The position numbers were made by a program, and so were the translations under genes. A stretch of DNA of 49,917 nt, taken from the NCBI GenBank assembly GCA_018268675.1, contig JAFDWB010000062.1, positions 1 through 49,917 of the forward strand, read 5' to 3'. Of the stretch, positions 18,268 through 26,391 are shown one piece after another (the stretch's first letter is position 1; each line of letters starts with the position of its first letter). The notes beneath the pieces are model-generated. The model saw only the letters and a list, made by a program, of their open reading frames with translations, was not told the DNA's origin and did not search any database. Source of the DNA: Actinomycetota bacterium (GTDB lineage Bacteria > Actinomycetota > Thermoleophilia > Solirubrobacterales > 70-9).

Positions 18268-19235
18268 GCGCGCTCGCCGAGACGATCGCGATGCAGGGGC
18301 GGGTGCTCCGCCACGCCCTCGAACTCGACATCGGGCCGGCGCTCGCGCGGCTCGCGGGCGCCGAGCGGGTCTGGCTGGTGGGGACCGGGACCAGCGAGCA
18401 CGCGGCGCAGCTCGGCGCCGCGATGCTGGCGACGGCCGGGCTCGATGCCCGCGCCTCCTCGGCGGCCGGCTTCGTCGCGGCGGGCCGACGGCCCCTCCCC
18501 GGCGACGCGCTGGTCGTCATCAGCCACACCGCCGAGACCGCCTTCGCGCGCCGGGTCCGCGAGGACGCGCTCGCCGCCGACGCGCGCCTGCTGACGATCA
18601 CCGGCGAGGGCAAGGGCTGGCCGGAGGCGATCGAGGCCGCCCCGCCGGAGCGCTCGGAGACCTACACCGCGAGCTACCTCGCCGCGCTCCTCGTCCTCGC
18701 CCGGCTCGCCCACGGTCTCGGCGGCGAGGAGTGGGGCGCCGAGGAGCTGGCGGCGATCCCGGACCTGGTCGAAGGCGCGGGCGCCGAACCGCTCCCGCTC
18801 GAGCTGCCGCCGCCCCGGCTCACCGTCCTCTTCGGCTCGGGCCCCGCCGCGGTCACCGCCCGCGAGGGGGCCCTGAAGCTGCGCGAGGCCTCCCGCCTGC
18901 TCGCCGAGGGTCTCGAGGCCGAGTACCTCCTCCACGGCTCCGCCGTCCCCCTCACCGCCGAGGACCTCCTGATCGCGCTCGACCCGGGGGGCGACCCCTC
19001 CGGCCTCACCGCCGGCCTCGCCGAGGCCGCCGAGCGCGAGGGCATCCCCGTCACCCGCCTCGACCCGCCCGCCGCGCTCCACCCGCTCCTCGCCCAGCTC
19101 CCGCTGACCGTCCCCCTTCAGACCCTCGCCTCCCGCTGGGCCGACCGCCGCGAGTTCGACCCCGACCGCGTGATCCTCGGCAGCTGGGCCGCCCCGCCCC
19201 TCTGGACCGCGGGCGCGCCGGAGCGGATCAAATAG
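18264..19235 (+). CDS. SIS-domain protein, GlmS isomerase/AgaS-like
   Basis: A 323-residue protein with two sugar-isomerase (SIS) domains. The first has WLVGTGTSEHAAQLGAAML (about 36-54) and VVISHTAETAFARRV. The second begins LTVLFGSGPAAVTAREGALK, followed by LRE(A)SRLLAEGLEAEYLLHG, which resembles the GlmS LKLKE...EAYPAGELKHG region. No glutaminase domain is present, so it is not glucosamine-6-phosphate synthase. A deaminase or isomerase for amino-sugar phosphates is likely. GTG 18264 follows GGGGAG (18252-18257) at 6 bases. Confidence 0.82.
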   Translation: MSALAETIAMQGRVLRHALELDIGPALARLAGAERVWLVGTGTSEHAAQLGAAMLATAGLDARASSAAGFVAAGRRPLPGDALVVISHTAETAFARRVREDALAADARLLTITGEGKGWPEAIEAAPPERSETYTASYLAALLVLARLAHGLGGEEWGAEELAAIPDLVEGAGAEPLPLELPPPRLTVLFGSGPAAVTAREGALKLREASRLLAEGLEAEYLLHGSAVPLTAEDLLIALDPGGDPSGLTAGLAEAAEREGIPVTRLDPPAALHPLLAQLPLTVPLQTLASRWADRREFDPDRVILGSWAAPPLWTAGAPERIK

Positions 19236-19334
19236 AGGCACTCGCTTCCGTATGTCTCGACCAGATCCTTACGCGACGCTCCCGCCTCCCGCACAGGCAG
19301 GCTCCGCTGAGCGTTCGGGCCACGGCCGGCCGGC

Positions 19335-19985
19335 CTACCGGGCCATGCCGCTCAGGGACGCGGTGAGGAGCGAGGCGGGGGAGCCGGCGGCGAGGTCGAG
19401 CACGCCGGCGTTCCTGCCGGAGCGGGTGACGAGGTGGGCCGGGACCGACTCCCCGCACTCGGGCGCCGGCCCGGCGAATCCCCAGGCGTGCCAGTAGCCG
19501 CGCAGCGCCGCTTCGCCGCCGATCAGGAAGTGGACCGGGCCGCCCGGGCGCAGGCCGTTGCGGGCGAGGAAGGCGCGGACCGCCCCGGGCGAGTCGGCGG
19601 CGGGGTCGGCGGAGATCGCCAGCACCGCGCCCTGCCCCGGACGCAGTTCCGCCGCCGCCCGCCCGAGCAGGCCGCCGAACGCCTCGCAGTGGGTCGAGAG
19701 GAAGAGGACCGCGTACGGTTCGCCCCGCAGCGAGGCGCTGTCGAACGGCCGGCCGTCGCCGCCTTCGGTGAGGCGCACGCGCGGCGTGGGGGATCCGGTC
19801 GCCGCCGGGCTCACCGCTTCGGCCTGCGGGCGCGGCGATTCCCGCGTCGTCGGCGTCCCCTGGATTTCTTCGCCGCGGTTGCCGAAGACCTTGACCGCCG
19901 CGGCGATCGCGAGGCCCGCGAGGATCGGCAGGACCACGGCCAGCGCGGCGATCAATTTCAGGCGCCGTCCGCGCCGCTCGTCCAT
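19335..19985 (-). CDS. Membrane-anchored Sco1/SenC-like thioredoxin-fold protein lacking the CxxxC motif
   Basis: A 216-residue protein with one N-terminal membrane anchor (about 10-32), a Pro/Thr/Ser-rich linker (40-70) and a thioredoxin-like domain. YAVLFLSTHCEAFG (91-104) aligns with the Sco GYTHCPDVCP copper site, but only C100 is present. The position of the second cysteine is glycine. SVPAHLVTRSGR near the C-terminus could supply the Sco histidine. It is divergent from ctaG by 72 bases, which supports a link to cytochrome oxidase assembly. A redox or peroxiredoxin-like role is the alternative. Confidence 0.6.
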   Translation of the reverse strand: MDERRGRRLKLIAALAVVLPILAGLAIAAAVKVFGNRGEEIQGTPTTRESPRPQAEAVSPAATGSPTPRVRLTEGGDGRPFDSASLRGEPYAVLFLSTHCEAFGGLLGRAAAELRPGQGAVLAISADPAADSPGAVRAFLARNGLRPGGPVHFLIGGEAALRGYWHAWGFAGPAPECGESVPAHLVTRSGRNAGVLDLAAGSPASLLTASLSGMAR

Positions 19986-20057
19986 GTCAGCCGCCCGCCG
20001 TCGACACCGCCGGAACCCTATTCTTCACTCCATGCCGATTCGCGACGATCGGCGCCG

Positions 20058-20981
20058 ATGAGCGCGCCCCTGCCGCTCGCCGACCTCCTCAGCTCCTTCT
20101 GGTCGGTGAGCGAGATCGCCGCGCCGCTGGTCCTCGCCGGCCTCTACCTGAAGCGGGCCAACACCCTCGCCCGCGAGGGCCGCCCGGTCCCCGCCTGGCG
20201 CCAGATCTGCTTCGGCTTCGGGGTCGTCGTGATCGGCATCTCGATCGCGGGCCCGATCGACGACCAGGCCGACAAGCTCCTCTGGGTCCACATGATCCAG
20301 CACCTGATGCTGGCCGACGTCGCCTCGCTCCTGATCGTGCTCGGCTTCACCGGGCCGCTGCTCCAGCCACTCCTCAGCTTCCGCGCCGGCCGCCCCCTGC
20401 GCCGTCTCACCAACCCGGTGGTGGCGATCTCTTTCTTCACCCTCAACCTCTACATCTGGCACGTCCCGTTCCTCTACCAGGCGGTGCTGACCAACGAGTC
20501 CCTGCACGTCTTCGAGCACCTGCTCTTCATCGGCACCGGGATCCTGCTCTGGATGCCGCTGTTCGGGCCGCTGCCGAAGCCGCAGTGGTTCGGCAAGGCC
20601 GCCCACGTCGTCTACACCGTCTTCATCTGGGCGCCGGCGATGGTGATGGCCAACGCCTTCATGTGGTCCGACGTCGTCTTCTACCCGGACTATTCGAAGA
20701 CCGCCGAAGCGGTCGGCATCACGCCGATCGCCGACCAGAGCACCTCGGGCGCGATCCTGATGGCCGAGTGCACGGTCCTCGCCCTCTGCATCTTCGGCTG
20801 GGTCTTCCTCAACTGGGCCAAGGAGGACATCGAAAAACAGGACCTCCTGGACCTGGCGATCGACCGCCACGTCGAGCTGACCCCGGCCCGCGCCGCCCGC
20901 GCCGTCGCCGCCGGCCGCGGGCCCGAACTGCGCGCCCGGATCGAAGCGGGCCAGTCGATCCCCGAGCATCACACGCCCTGA
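20058..20981 (+). CDS. ctaG: Cytochrome c oxidase assembly factor CtaG (caa3 type)
   Basis: A 307-residue polytopic protein with about seven membrane segments. Conserved histidine-containing blocks HMIQHLMLADVAS, NLYIWHVPFLYQA and HVFEHLLFIGTGILLWMPL are characteristic of the caa3_CtaG family, which helps load copper into cytochrome oxidase. A charged C-terminal tail (about 255-307) is cytoplasmic. ATG 20058 begins MSAPLPLADLL. The neighbouring divergent Sco-like gene is a natural partner, although no oxidase subunit genes are in the window. Confidence 0.92.
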   Translation: MSAPLPLADLLSSFWSVSEIAAPLVLAGLYLKRANTLAREGRPVPAWRQICFGFGVVVIGISIAGPIDDQADKLLWVHMIQHLMLADVASLLIVLGFTGPLLQPLLSFRAGRPLRRLTNPVVAISFFTLNLYIWHVPFLYQAVLTNESLHVFEHLLFIGTGILLWMPLFGPLPKPQWFGKAAHVVYTVFIWAPAMVMANAFMWSDVVFYPDYSKTAEAVGITPIADQSTSGAILMAECTVLALCIFGWVFLNWAKEDIEKQDLLDLAIDRHVELTPARAARAVAAGRGPELRARIEAGQSIPEHHTP

Positions 20982-21188
20982 ACCGTCTGTCCCGCGGGTG
21001 GCGCGTGGCCGGGAGCTGCATAGCGGTTTGCGGCGATCTCCTCAAGGGTTAAGCTGCACCTACCGAAATTAAGTACGCCCCGGCGGACCTTTTGTTGATC
21101 GGCGGTGTTGAAGTCGGCGGAAATTCGGCGCTCGCGGAGAGAAGCGGGCGAGAGAAGTGGGCATTTGTGTCGAAAGAGGAAGCGAACA

Positions 21189-22694
21189 GTGATCGGTAAA
21201 GACGCCCGCCGGCGGTCGGCGTACCTGGCGGCGCTCGTGCTCGCCGCGGTCCTCGCCTTCGCCTTCCCGGCGCTCGCCGCCGCCGACACGACCTCCGCCG
21301 GCGAAGCGGCCGCGGCGGTCGAAGAAGGGGGCGCGGTCCTCGAACCCGTCCCCACCACGCCGGCGCAGGCGCTCGCGTTCTGGACCCGGCCGCGGCTCGA
21401 AGCCGCCGTGCCGCTGCCGCCCGTGGTTCTGCCCGGCGAGGCGCCGGAAGCCCCTCGTCCCGCCCGCGAAGGCGCTCAGGAGAGCGCTCAAGCCGGCCCG
21501 CAAAGCGCGCGCACCGCGGCGCTCGCCGCCGCCGCGACCGGCGTCGGCGGCGTCGAAATCACCGGCGACGAATCGAAGGTCTTCCCGAACAGCGCCAACG
21601 GCAAGGTGTACGGGGTCTTCGGGATCTCGCCGCCGCAGCTGTTCGAATGCTCCGGCAGCCTGGTCAGCGGCAACCTGGTGCTCACCGCCGGGCACTGCGT
21701 GATCAACCCCGAAACCGGTGCCCGCGCGATGCTCGTCATCTTCATGCCCGGGTACAACGAACAGTCGGAGCCGTACGGCACCGCGGTGTCGACGGCGACC
21801 GACTATGTCTTCACCAAGTCCTGGGAACAGACGGCGAAACCCGGCTCGATCCCCAACGAGGGCAACGACCTGGCGCTGCTGAAAATGCGCACCAACGTCG
21901 AAGCGACGGTCGGCGGGGCGCTGAAGATCGCCTTCGACCAGAGCTGCAACCAGACCTACACCCAGTACGGCTACCCGGCCGAAAAGCCCTACGACGGCGA
22001 AGTCCTGTACTCGCACGTCGCCCCCTACCTCGGCCCGGACACGAACCCGCTGTTCTCGCCGACGCCGATGAAAATCCAAAGCGACTTCACCAAGGGCGCC
22101 AGCGGCGGGCCCTGGACGGTCGGGCCGAGCAGCGCGCCGACCGTCCTCTCGCTGACCGCCTACAGCTACGAAAGCCAGCCCGGCTACCTCTACGGGCCCT
22201 ACTTCGGCGAGGTCGCGCGGAAGGCCTACGAACTCGCGCTCGGGCGGCCGGTGCCGATCGGGATCGAAGAAACCTGCAAGCCGCTGGAACCGCCGGTCGT
22301 CCACCCGCCCGCGCCCGCCCCGGCCCCGCCCAGTGCGGCACCGGCGGCGCCCACGGTCAGGCTGCGGGTGACGCGCGTCCGCCGGCGCGCCAACGGCTCC
22401 GCCGTCCTCACCGCGAAGGTGAGCACCGCCGGGGAGCTGAAGCTGAGCGGCACCGCCGTGCGGGCCGAATCGCTCAGCACCCAGGCCGCCGGCAAGTACC
22501 GCCTGATCGTCGCCCCGAAGGGCAAGGCGACCCGCCGGCTCAAGCGTGCGGGGCGCACCAAGGTCGGCGTCAGGGTCGCCTTCAGCGCCTCCGGCAAGAC
22601 CCGCCGGGTCTCGCGCTCGATCCGCCTCACCCGTCGGGGCGCCGGGGCGCCGGCCCAGCCATCCAGCTCCGCCGGTCGCCGCGCGGTCCGTTAG
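21189..22694 (+). CDS. Secreted trypsin-like serine protease with C-terminal Ig-like domain
   Basis: A 501-residue exported protein. From GTG 21189 (GAGGAAG upstream at good spacing) it begins with basic residues and a clear signal peptide (YLAALVLAAVLAFAFPALA) cut near residue 33. A pro-region of about 110 residues follows, then a chymotrypsin-fold domain with H169 (LTAGHC), D227 (NEGNDLALL) and S305 (KGASGGP). A Pro-rich linker (PPAPAPAPPS) joins a basic C-terminal domain starting RLRVTRVRRRANGSAVL, a type common in secreted proteins of Solirubrobacterales. Glutamate is mostly GAA. Confidence 0.9.
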   Translation: MIGKDARRRSAYLAALVLAAVLAFAFPALAAADTTSAGEAAAAVEEGGAVLEPVPTTPAQALAFWTRPRLEAAVPLPPVVLPGEAPEAPRPAREGAQESAQAGPQSARTAALAAAATGVGGVEITGDESKVFPNSANGKVYGVFGISPPQLFECSGSLVSGNLVLTAGHCVINPETGARAMLVIFMPGYNEQSEPYGTAVSTATDYVFTKSWEQTAKPGSIPNEGNDLALLKMRTNVEATVGGALKIAFDQSCNQTYTQYGYPAEKPYDGEVLYSHVAPYLGPDTNPLFSPTPMKIQSDFTKGASGGPWTVGPSSAPTVLSLTAYSYESQPGYLYGPYFGEVARKAYELALGRPVPIGIEETCKPLEPPVVHPPAPAPAPPSAAPAAPTVRLRVTRVRRRANGSAVLTAKVSTAGELKLSGTAVRAESLSTQAAGKYRLIVAPKGKATRRLKRAGRTKVGVRVAFSASGKTRRVSRSIRLTRRGAGAPAQPSSSAGRRAVR

Positions 22695-22759
22695 GTGGTC
22701 GATCCCACGGCCGAGGAGGGACGGGGGCGGGGTTCGGGCCCAGGCGGCCGTCCGAGGTG

Positions 22760-22817
22760 GTCCCGGGCGCCTCATGGGGGTCCTGGCGGGCTGTGACCCC
22801 CATGAGGCGCCCGGGAC
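22760..22817. repeat. Perfect 23-base-arm hairpin, left end of the nested element
   Basis: Arms start GTCCCGGGCGCC and end GGCGCCCGGGAC, perfectly paired over 23 bases, around the loop CTGGCGGGCTGT (22783-22794). The loop is the reverse complement of 23197-23208. Confidence 0.9.
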
Positions 22818-22917
22818 GTGAGGGATGTGTGGGGAAGAGGGCACGGGTTCGTGACGAAGACGTCGGGGACGTCACACTTTCGTGCCATTTGAAGGCCAAG
22901 ATCGGGGCCCCGGAGCT

Positions 22918-22963
22918 CGCTGCAGCGATTAGTGTCGCCCCAGCGACCTTTATCGCTGCAGCG
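22918..22963. repeat. Nested hairpin in the centre of the element
   Basis: CGCTGCAGCGAT and ATCGCTGCAGCG pair over 12 bases. Inside them GTCGC and GCGAC pair around CCCA. Each arm also contains the 10-base palindrome CGCTGCAGCG. Confidence 0.8.
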
Positions 22964-23176
22964 TGTCCCGGACGTCCGAGGAAGACGGGAGGAAGGGTGA
23001 CGGACCCCCCCTTCCCCGGCCGACCCCGGTCAGCTGTTCTTTTTGCCGGACTGGTCGGTATAAGGAACAGCTGGAGGGAGGGGCGTCCTCGAGGCGACGG
23101 CGAATTCCCACTTCGGTGACGAACCCGTGACGGTCCCGTGACTCCCTCGCGACCCATGCCTCTCTCCCCGCAGACC

Positions 23177-23228
23177 CGGCCGTCTCGGCCACGGCCACAG
23201 CCCGCCAGGGTCGTGGCCGGGACGGCCG
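23177..23228. repeat. Right-end hairpin of the nested element
   Basis: CGGCCGTCTCGGCCACG and CGTGGCCGGGACGGCCG pair over 16 of 17 bases. The loop contains ACAGCCCGCCAG (23197-23208), complementary to the loop of the hairpin at 22760. Confidence 0.85.
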
Positions 23229-23290
23229 CGTCCCTTGTCCTTCGGGCGCCAGCCGGCACGCGCCCCATCCCTTCCCAGGGCTCCCGCGCC

Positions 23291-23360
23291 ATCTAGGCTG
23301 CCCCCGACTCACGGCGTGGGGAACTCCGGTGTGAATCCGGGGCTGACGCGCAGCGGTGTG
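23291..23360 (+). promoter_or_regulatory. Cobalamin-riboswitch-like core, apparently truncated
   Basis: The stretch contains GGGGAACTCCGGTG (23318-23331), TGAATCCGGGGCTGA and then GCGCAGCGGTG (23348-23358). These follow the conserved AdoCbl-riboswitch order GGGAA, CCGGTG, AATCCGG, CTG, CCCGCA and CGGTG, as in Streptomyces. An upstream AGGCTGCCCCC could form the preceding arm with GGGG. The 3' part with the usual B12 box (CCGAAGACCTGCC-like) is not visible. Instead CGCAGCGGTG with a GGGCTC follow-up occurs twice (23349 and 23366). It ends about 65 bases before the HAD phosphatase gene. Confidence 0.6.
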
Positions 23361-23423
23361 GGCTCCGCAGCGGTGGGCTCGCTCGATTACGCCGCCGTCC
23401 CTGGTCATCCTTAGGATCGCCCG

Positions 23424-24074
23424 GTGAGCGAGGTCGGCCAGGGGAGCACCGCGGCGGGCGCCGACATCTGGGCGCCGGCGGCGATCCTCGCCGACCTCGA
23501 CGGCACGCTGGTCGACTCGGTCGCCTCCAGCCAGCGGGCCTGGGGCGCGTTCGCGCGTCGGCGCGGGCTGGACGAGGAGGAGACGCACCGTTTCGCGATG
23601 GGCCGGCCGACGCGGGAGACGGTGGCGCTGCTCGTGCCGGAGGGTGAGCGGGAGGCCGAACAGGGGCAGATCGACCGCGACGAGGTGGACGACGCCCGCT
23701 CGGTGACCGCCTACCCGGGCGCCGCCGAGCTGCTCGCCGGGCCGATCCCGATCGCGGTGGTGACCAGCGGCTCGACCGCGCTGGCGACGGCGCGCCTGCG
23801 CGGCGCGGGGCTCGAGCCGCCCGCCGTCCTCGTCACCGCCGACCGGATCGTGCGGGGGAAGCCCGACCCCGAACCGTTCCTGCTCGGCGCCCGCGAGCTC
23901 GGCGTCGACCCGGCCCGCTGCCTCGCCCTCGAGGACGCCCCGAGCGGGATCGAGTCGGCGCGCGCCGCCGGCATCCCGGTCGTCGCCGTCCGCACCTCCC
24001 ACCCCGACGCCGAACTGGCCGGGGCGACGGTCGTCCTCGACACCCTCGCCGAAGCGGTCGCCCGTCTGCTCTGA
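23424..24074 (+). CDS. HAD-superfamily phosphatase (subfamily IA)
   Basis: A 216-residue haloacid-dehalogenase-fold hydrolase. Motif I is DLDGTLVDS with catalytic D24 and D26, motif II is in VVTSGSTA, the motif III lysine is in GKPDPEPF, and motif IV is ALEDAPSGIESA. A small helical cap lies between motifs I and II. This is the pattern of sugar-phosphate and glycerol-phosphate phosphatases. The GTG start has only a weak AGGA upstream. If the cobalamin-riboswitch-like leader is active, this gene would be its target, and a role in cobalamin-related phosphate removal could be asked. Confidence 0.88.
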   Translation: MSEVGQGSTAAGADIWAPAAILADLDGTLVDSVASSQRAWGAFARRRGLDEEETHRFAMGRPTRETVALLVPEGEREAEQGQIDRDEVDDARSVTAYPGAAELLAGPIPIAVVTSGSTALATARLRGAGLEPPAVLVTADRIVRGKPDPEPFLLGARELGVDPARCLALEDAPSGIESARAAGIPVVAVRTSHPDAELAGATVVLDTLAEAVARLL

Positions 24075-24081
24075 CGGGGCG

Positions 24082-25116
24082 CTACGCGGCGGCGGGGGCG
24101 GCGAGGGCCGCGGCCTCGGCCAGCAGCTCGACGCTGCGCACGCGGTTCTCGACCGAGTCGGCGTAGTGGACGGTGATCAGCTCCTGGGCGCCGGTCTTCG
24201 CCTGGAAGTCGGCGAGGTAGGCGGCGGCTTCGGCGCCGGTGCCGATCGCCGAGTAGGTGAGCATCTCGTCGACCGCGCGGGCGCGGGGTGAGGCGAGGAT
24301 CTGGTCGACCTCCTCCTCGGAGAGCTTGCCGCCCCCCGGTGGCCTGAAGAGCCCTTTGACGCGCACGCGCCGCGTCACCTCGAGCTGGGCCTCGGCGCTC
24401 GCCTTGTCAGGCGCCGCGATCACGCCGACGCCGGCCATCGCGTAGGGCTCGGCCAGCTGCGCGGAGGGCTTGAAGCTCTCGCGGTAGAGGCGCAGCGCGT
24501 CGAAGAGCGAGTGCGGCGCGAAGTGGGAGGCGAAGGCGTAGGGGAGTCCCAGGACCGCGGCGAGCTGGGCGCCGAAGAGCGAGGAGCCGAGGATGTAGAG
24601 GGGGACGTGGGTGCCCTTGCCGGGGATCGCGACGACGCCGGAGATCGGGCTGTTCTCGGAGAGGAGGCCCTGCAGCTCGACCACGTCCTGGGGGAAGCGT
24701 TCGCTCGAGAGCTCGTCGCGACGCAGCGCCCGCATCGCGGCGGTGTCGGAGCCGGGGGCGCGGCCGAGGCCGAGGTCGATGCGGCCGGGGTGGAGGGTCT
24801 CCAGGGTGCCGAACTGCTCGGCGATCACCAGCGGCGAGTGGTTGGGCAGCATGATGCCGCCGGCGCCGAGGCGGATCGTCTCCGTGTGGGCGGCGATGTG
24901 GGCGATCAGGACCGCGGTCGCGGAGCTGGCGATCGAGCGGATGTTGTGGTGCTCGGCGTACCAGATGCGGCGGTAGCCGAGCCGTTCCGCCGCCCGGGCG
25001 AGCTCGACGCTCCCCGCGAAGCTGTCGGCGATGGTCTCGGCGGGGCCGACCGCGGCGAGGTCGAGGATCGAGAGCGGGACGTCGGGGCGCCGCGGCGCGT
25101 CGGTCGGGTCGGTCAT
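24082..25116 (-). CDS. Luciferase-like monooxygenase (group 1 MsnO8-type)
   Basis: A 344-residue flavin-dependent TIM-barrel protein. SILDLAAVG at the N-terminus, RIWYAEHHN near 49-57, [26 protein letters not shown]-type segments near 80-105 and [10 protein letters not shown] are characteristic of the luciferase family oxidoreductase group 1. Members use FMNH2 or F420 and their substrates are mostly unknown. The stop lies 7 bases from the convergent HAD gene. An aldo-keto reductase gene lies 30 bases upstream on the same strand. Confidence 0.9.
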   Translation of the reverse strand: MTDPTDAPRRPDVPLSILDLAAVGPAETIADSFAGSVELARAAERLGYRRIWYAEHHNIRSIASSATAVLIAHIAAHTETIRLGAGGIMLPNHSPLVIAEQFGTLETLHPGRIDLGLGRAPGSDTAAMRALRRDELSSERFPQDVVELQGLLSENSPISGVVAIPGKGTHVPLYILGSSLFGAQLAAVLGLPYAFASHFAPHSLFDALRLYRESFKPSAQLAEPYAMAGVGVIAAPDKASAEAQLEVTRRVRVKGLFRPPGGGKLSEEEVDQILASPRARAVDEMLTYSAIGTGAEAAAYLADFQAKTGAQELITVHYADSVENRVRSVELLAEAAALAAPAAA

Positions 25117-25146
25117 CCCCTAAGCATGCCGGACGCGGTCGTTCGT

Positions 25147-26205
25147 CTAGAGCCCGGACCCGATCCCGCCCCCGCGCGCCTCCGCCCACTCGTCGACGCC
25201 GGCGTCGAAGTCGACGATCCGCTCGATCGCGGCGAGCTCCTCGGCGCTGAAGTCGAGGTTGGCGAGCGCGGCGACGTTCTGGTCCAGCTGTGCGGGCGAG
25301 GAGGCGCCGATCACCAGCGAGGTGACGCGCGGGTCGCGGAGCGCCCAGGCGAGTGCCATCTGCGCCAGGGTCTGGCCGCGCTCGGAGGCGAGCGTGGCCA
25401 GCCGGCGGACCCGGTCGATGACGCCGTCGTCGAGCCAGGAGTCCTCGAAGGCGCCGTAGCCCCTGCGGGCGGCGCGGGAGTCGGCCGGGACGCCGTCCAG
25501 ATAACGGCCGGTGAGGAGGCCCTGGGCGAGGGCGGTGAAGCCGATCACGCCGAACCCGAGCTCCCCGGCCGCCTCGAGGAGGCCCTCGTCCTCGATCCAG
25601 CGGTTCAGCATCGAGTAGCTCGGTTGGTGGATCAGCAGCGGCGTGCCGAGGTCGGCGAGGATCGCGGCCGCCCGGCGGGTGTGCTCGGCGTCGTAGGAGG
25701 AGATGCCGACGTAGAGCGCCTTGCCCTGGCGGACCGCGGTGTCGAGCGCGCCCATCGTCTCCTCGAGCGGGGTCGAGCCGTCGAGCCGGTGCGAGTAGAA
25801 GATGTCGACGTAGTCGAGGCCGAGGCGGGCGAGCGACTGGTCGAGCGAGGCGAGCATGTACTTGCGCGACCCGCCGCCCTGGCCGTAGGGGCCCGGCCAC
25901 ATGTCCCAGCCCGCCTTGGTCGAGACGACCAACTCGTCGCGATAGGGGCGGAAGTCCTCCCGCATCAGCCGGCCGAAGTTGACCTCGGCGGCCCCGTAAG
26001 GCGGGCCGTAGTTGTTGGCGAGGTCGTGGTGGACGATGCCGAGGTCGAAGGCGCGGCGGGCGATCTCCCGCTGCCCCTCGAAGTTCCGGTCGTCGCCGAA
26101 GTTGTGCCAGTAGCCGAGCGAGAGCACCGGCAGCTCGAGCCCCGAACGCCCCGTGCGCCGGTAGATCATCCCGCCGTAGCGATCGGGGTCTGCCTCGTAG
26201 CTCAT
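25147..26205 (-). CDS. Aldo-keto reductase (YghZ-like)
   Basis: A 352-residue NADPH-dependent aldo-keto reductase. It begins MSYEADPDRYGGMIYRRTGR and has the catalytic Asp-Tyr in FDLGIVHHDLANNYGPPYG, Lys in VVSTKAGWDMWPGPYG and His in VDIFYSHRLDG. The residues after the tyrosine and the GPYGQGGSRKYML-type block are typical of the L-glyceraldehyde-3-phosphate reductase (YghZ/Gpr) subgroup, which detoxifies methylglyoxal-related aldehydes. ATG 26205 is preferred over an upstream in-frame start that has no family similarity. A short ORF with a strong ribosome site ends 10 bases upstream. Confidence 0.9.
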   Translation of the reverse strand: MSYEADPDRYGGMIYRRTGRSGLELPVLSLGYWHNFGDDRNFEGQREIARRAFDLGIVHHDLANNYGPPYGAAEVNFGRLMREDFRPYRDELVVSTKAGWDMWPGPYGQGGGSRKYMLASLDQSLARLGLDYVDIFYSHRLDGSTPLEETMGALDTAVRQGKALYVGISSYDAEHTRRAAAILADLGTPLLIHQPSYSMLNRWIEDEGLLEAAGELGFGVIGFTALAQGLLTGRYLDGVPADSRAARRGYGAFEDSWLDDGVIDRVRRLATLASERGQTLAQMALAWALRDPRVTSLVIGASSPAQLDQNVAALANLDFSAEELAAIERIVDFDAGVDEWAEARGGGIGSGL

Positions 26206-26215
26206 CGCCCGATTT

Positions 26216-26296
26216 CTACCCACTCCGCGGGTTCGACGCCACCGCGGGCCGCCCGAGGTCCTCGCCGCCACCCGCGAGCTGGTCGAAGAAAGTCAT
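26216..26296 (-). CDS. Short ORF (26 residues) leading the aldo-keto reductase gene
   Basis: ATG 26296 is preceded at 5 bases by GAGGAGGG, the best Shine-Dalgarno sequence in this area. The frame reads MTFFDQLAGGGEDLGRPAVA and a few more residues before TAG, ending 10 bases from the reductase start. The aldo-keto reductase itself has no good ribosome site, so translation of this short frame could feed it. I recognise no family. It may be a leader peptide, a small protein or a gene remnant. Confidence 0.4.
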   Translation of the reverse strand: MTFFDQLAGGGEDLGRPAVASNPRSG

Positions 26297-26350
26297 GTGG
26301 CCCTCCTCGAGACCTTGCCGGGCGCTGCCCGCGGGGCGCCCGCGGCCGTG

Positions 26351-26391
26351 CGTTCGCAGTTAGCCACAACAGTTGTGGCTAACTGCGAACG
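26351..26391. repeat. Dispersed hairpin family 1, copy D (perfect 20-base arms)
   Basis: Starts CGTTCGCAGTTAGCC and ends GGCTAACTGCGAACG, with perfectly paired 20-base arms around a single A. It is the most symmetric copy and lies between the divergent aldo-keto reductase and membrane-protein genes. Confidence 0.85.

Larger units (their letters stand above)
22695..23290. other. Non-coding stretch with nested palindromes
   Basis: About 600 bases without a credible gene on either strand. It holds three strong hairpins (22760-22817, 22918-22963, 23177-23228), a weaker one built on CAGCTGTTC/GAACAGCTG (23031-23073), and a long-range inverted repeat (22842-22859 with 23111-23129). The two outer hairpins have loops that are exact complements of each other over 12 bases. 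The order suggests one element of about 470 bases with inverted symmetry, either a miniature mobile element or a structured RNA. Confidence 0.6.

Noticed and set aside
24407-25900. A 497-codon minus-strand frame across the luciferase-like and aldo-keto reductase genes
   Set aside because: It is in a different frame from both conserved proteins and consists of Arg/Pro-rich shadow sequence.
26220-26245. GGGTTCGA near the aldo-keto reductase start resembles a tRNA T-loop
   Set aside because: No acceptor stem, anticodon arm or D-loop can be formed around it.
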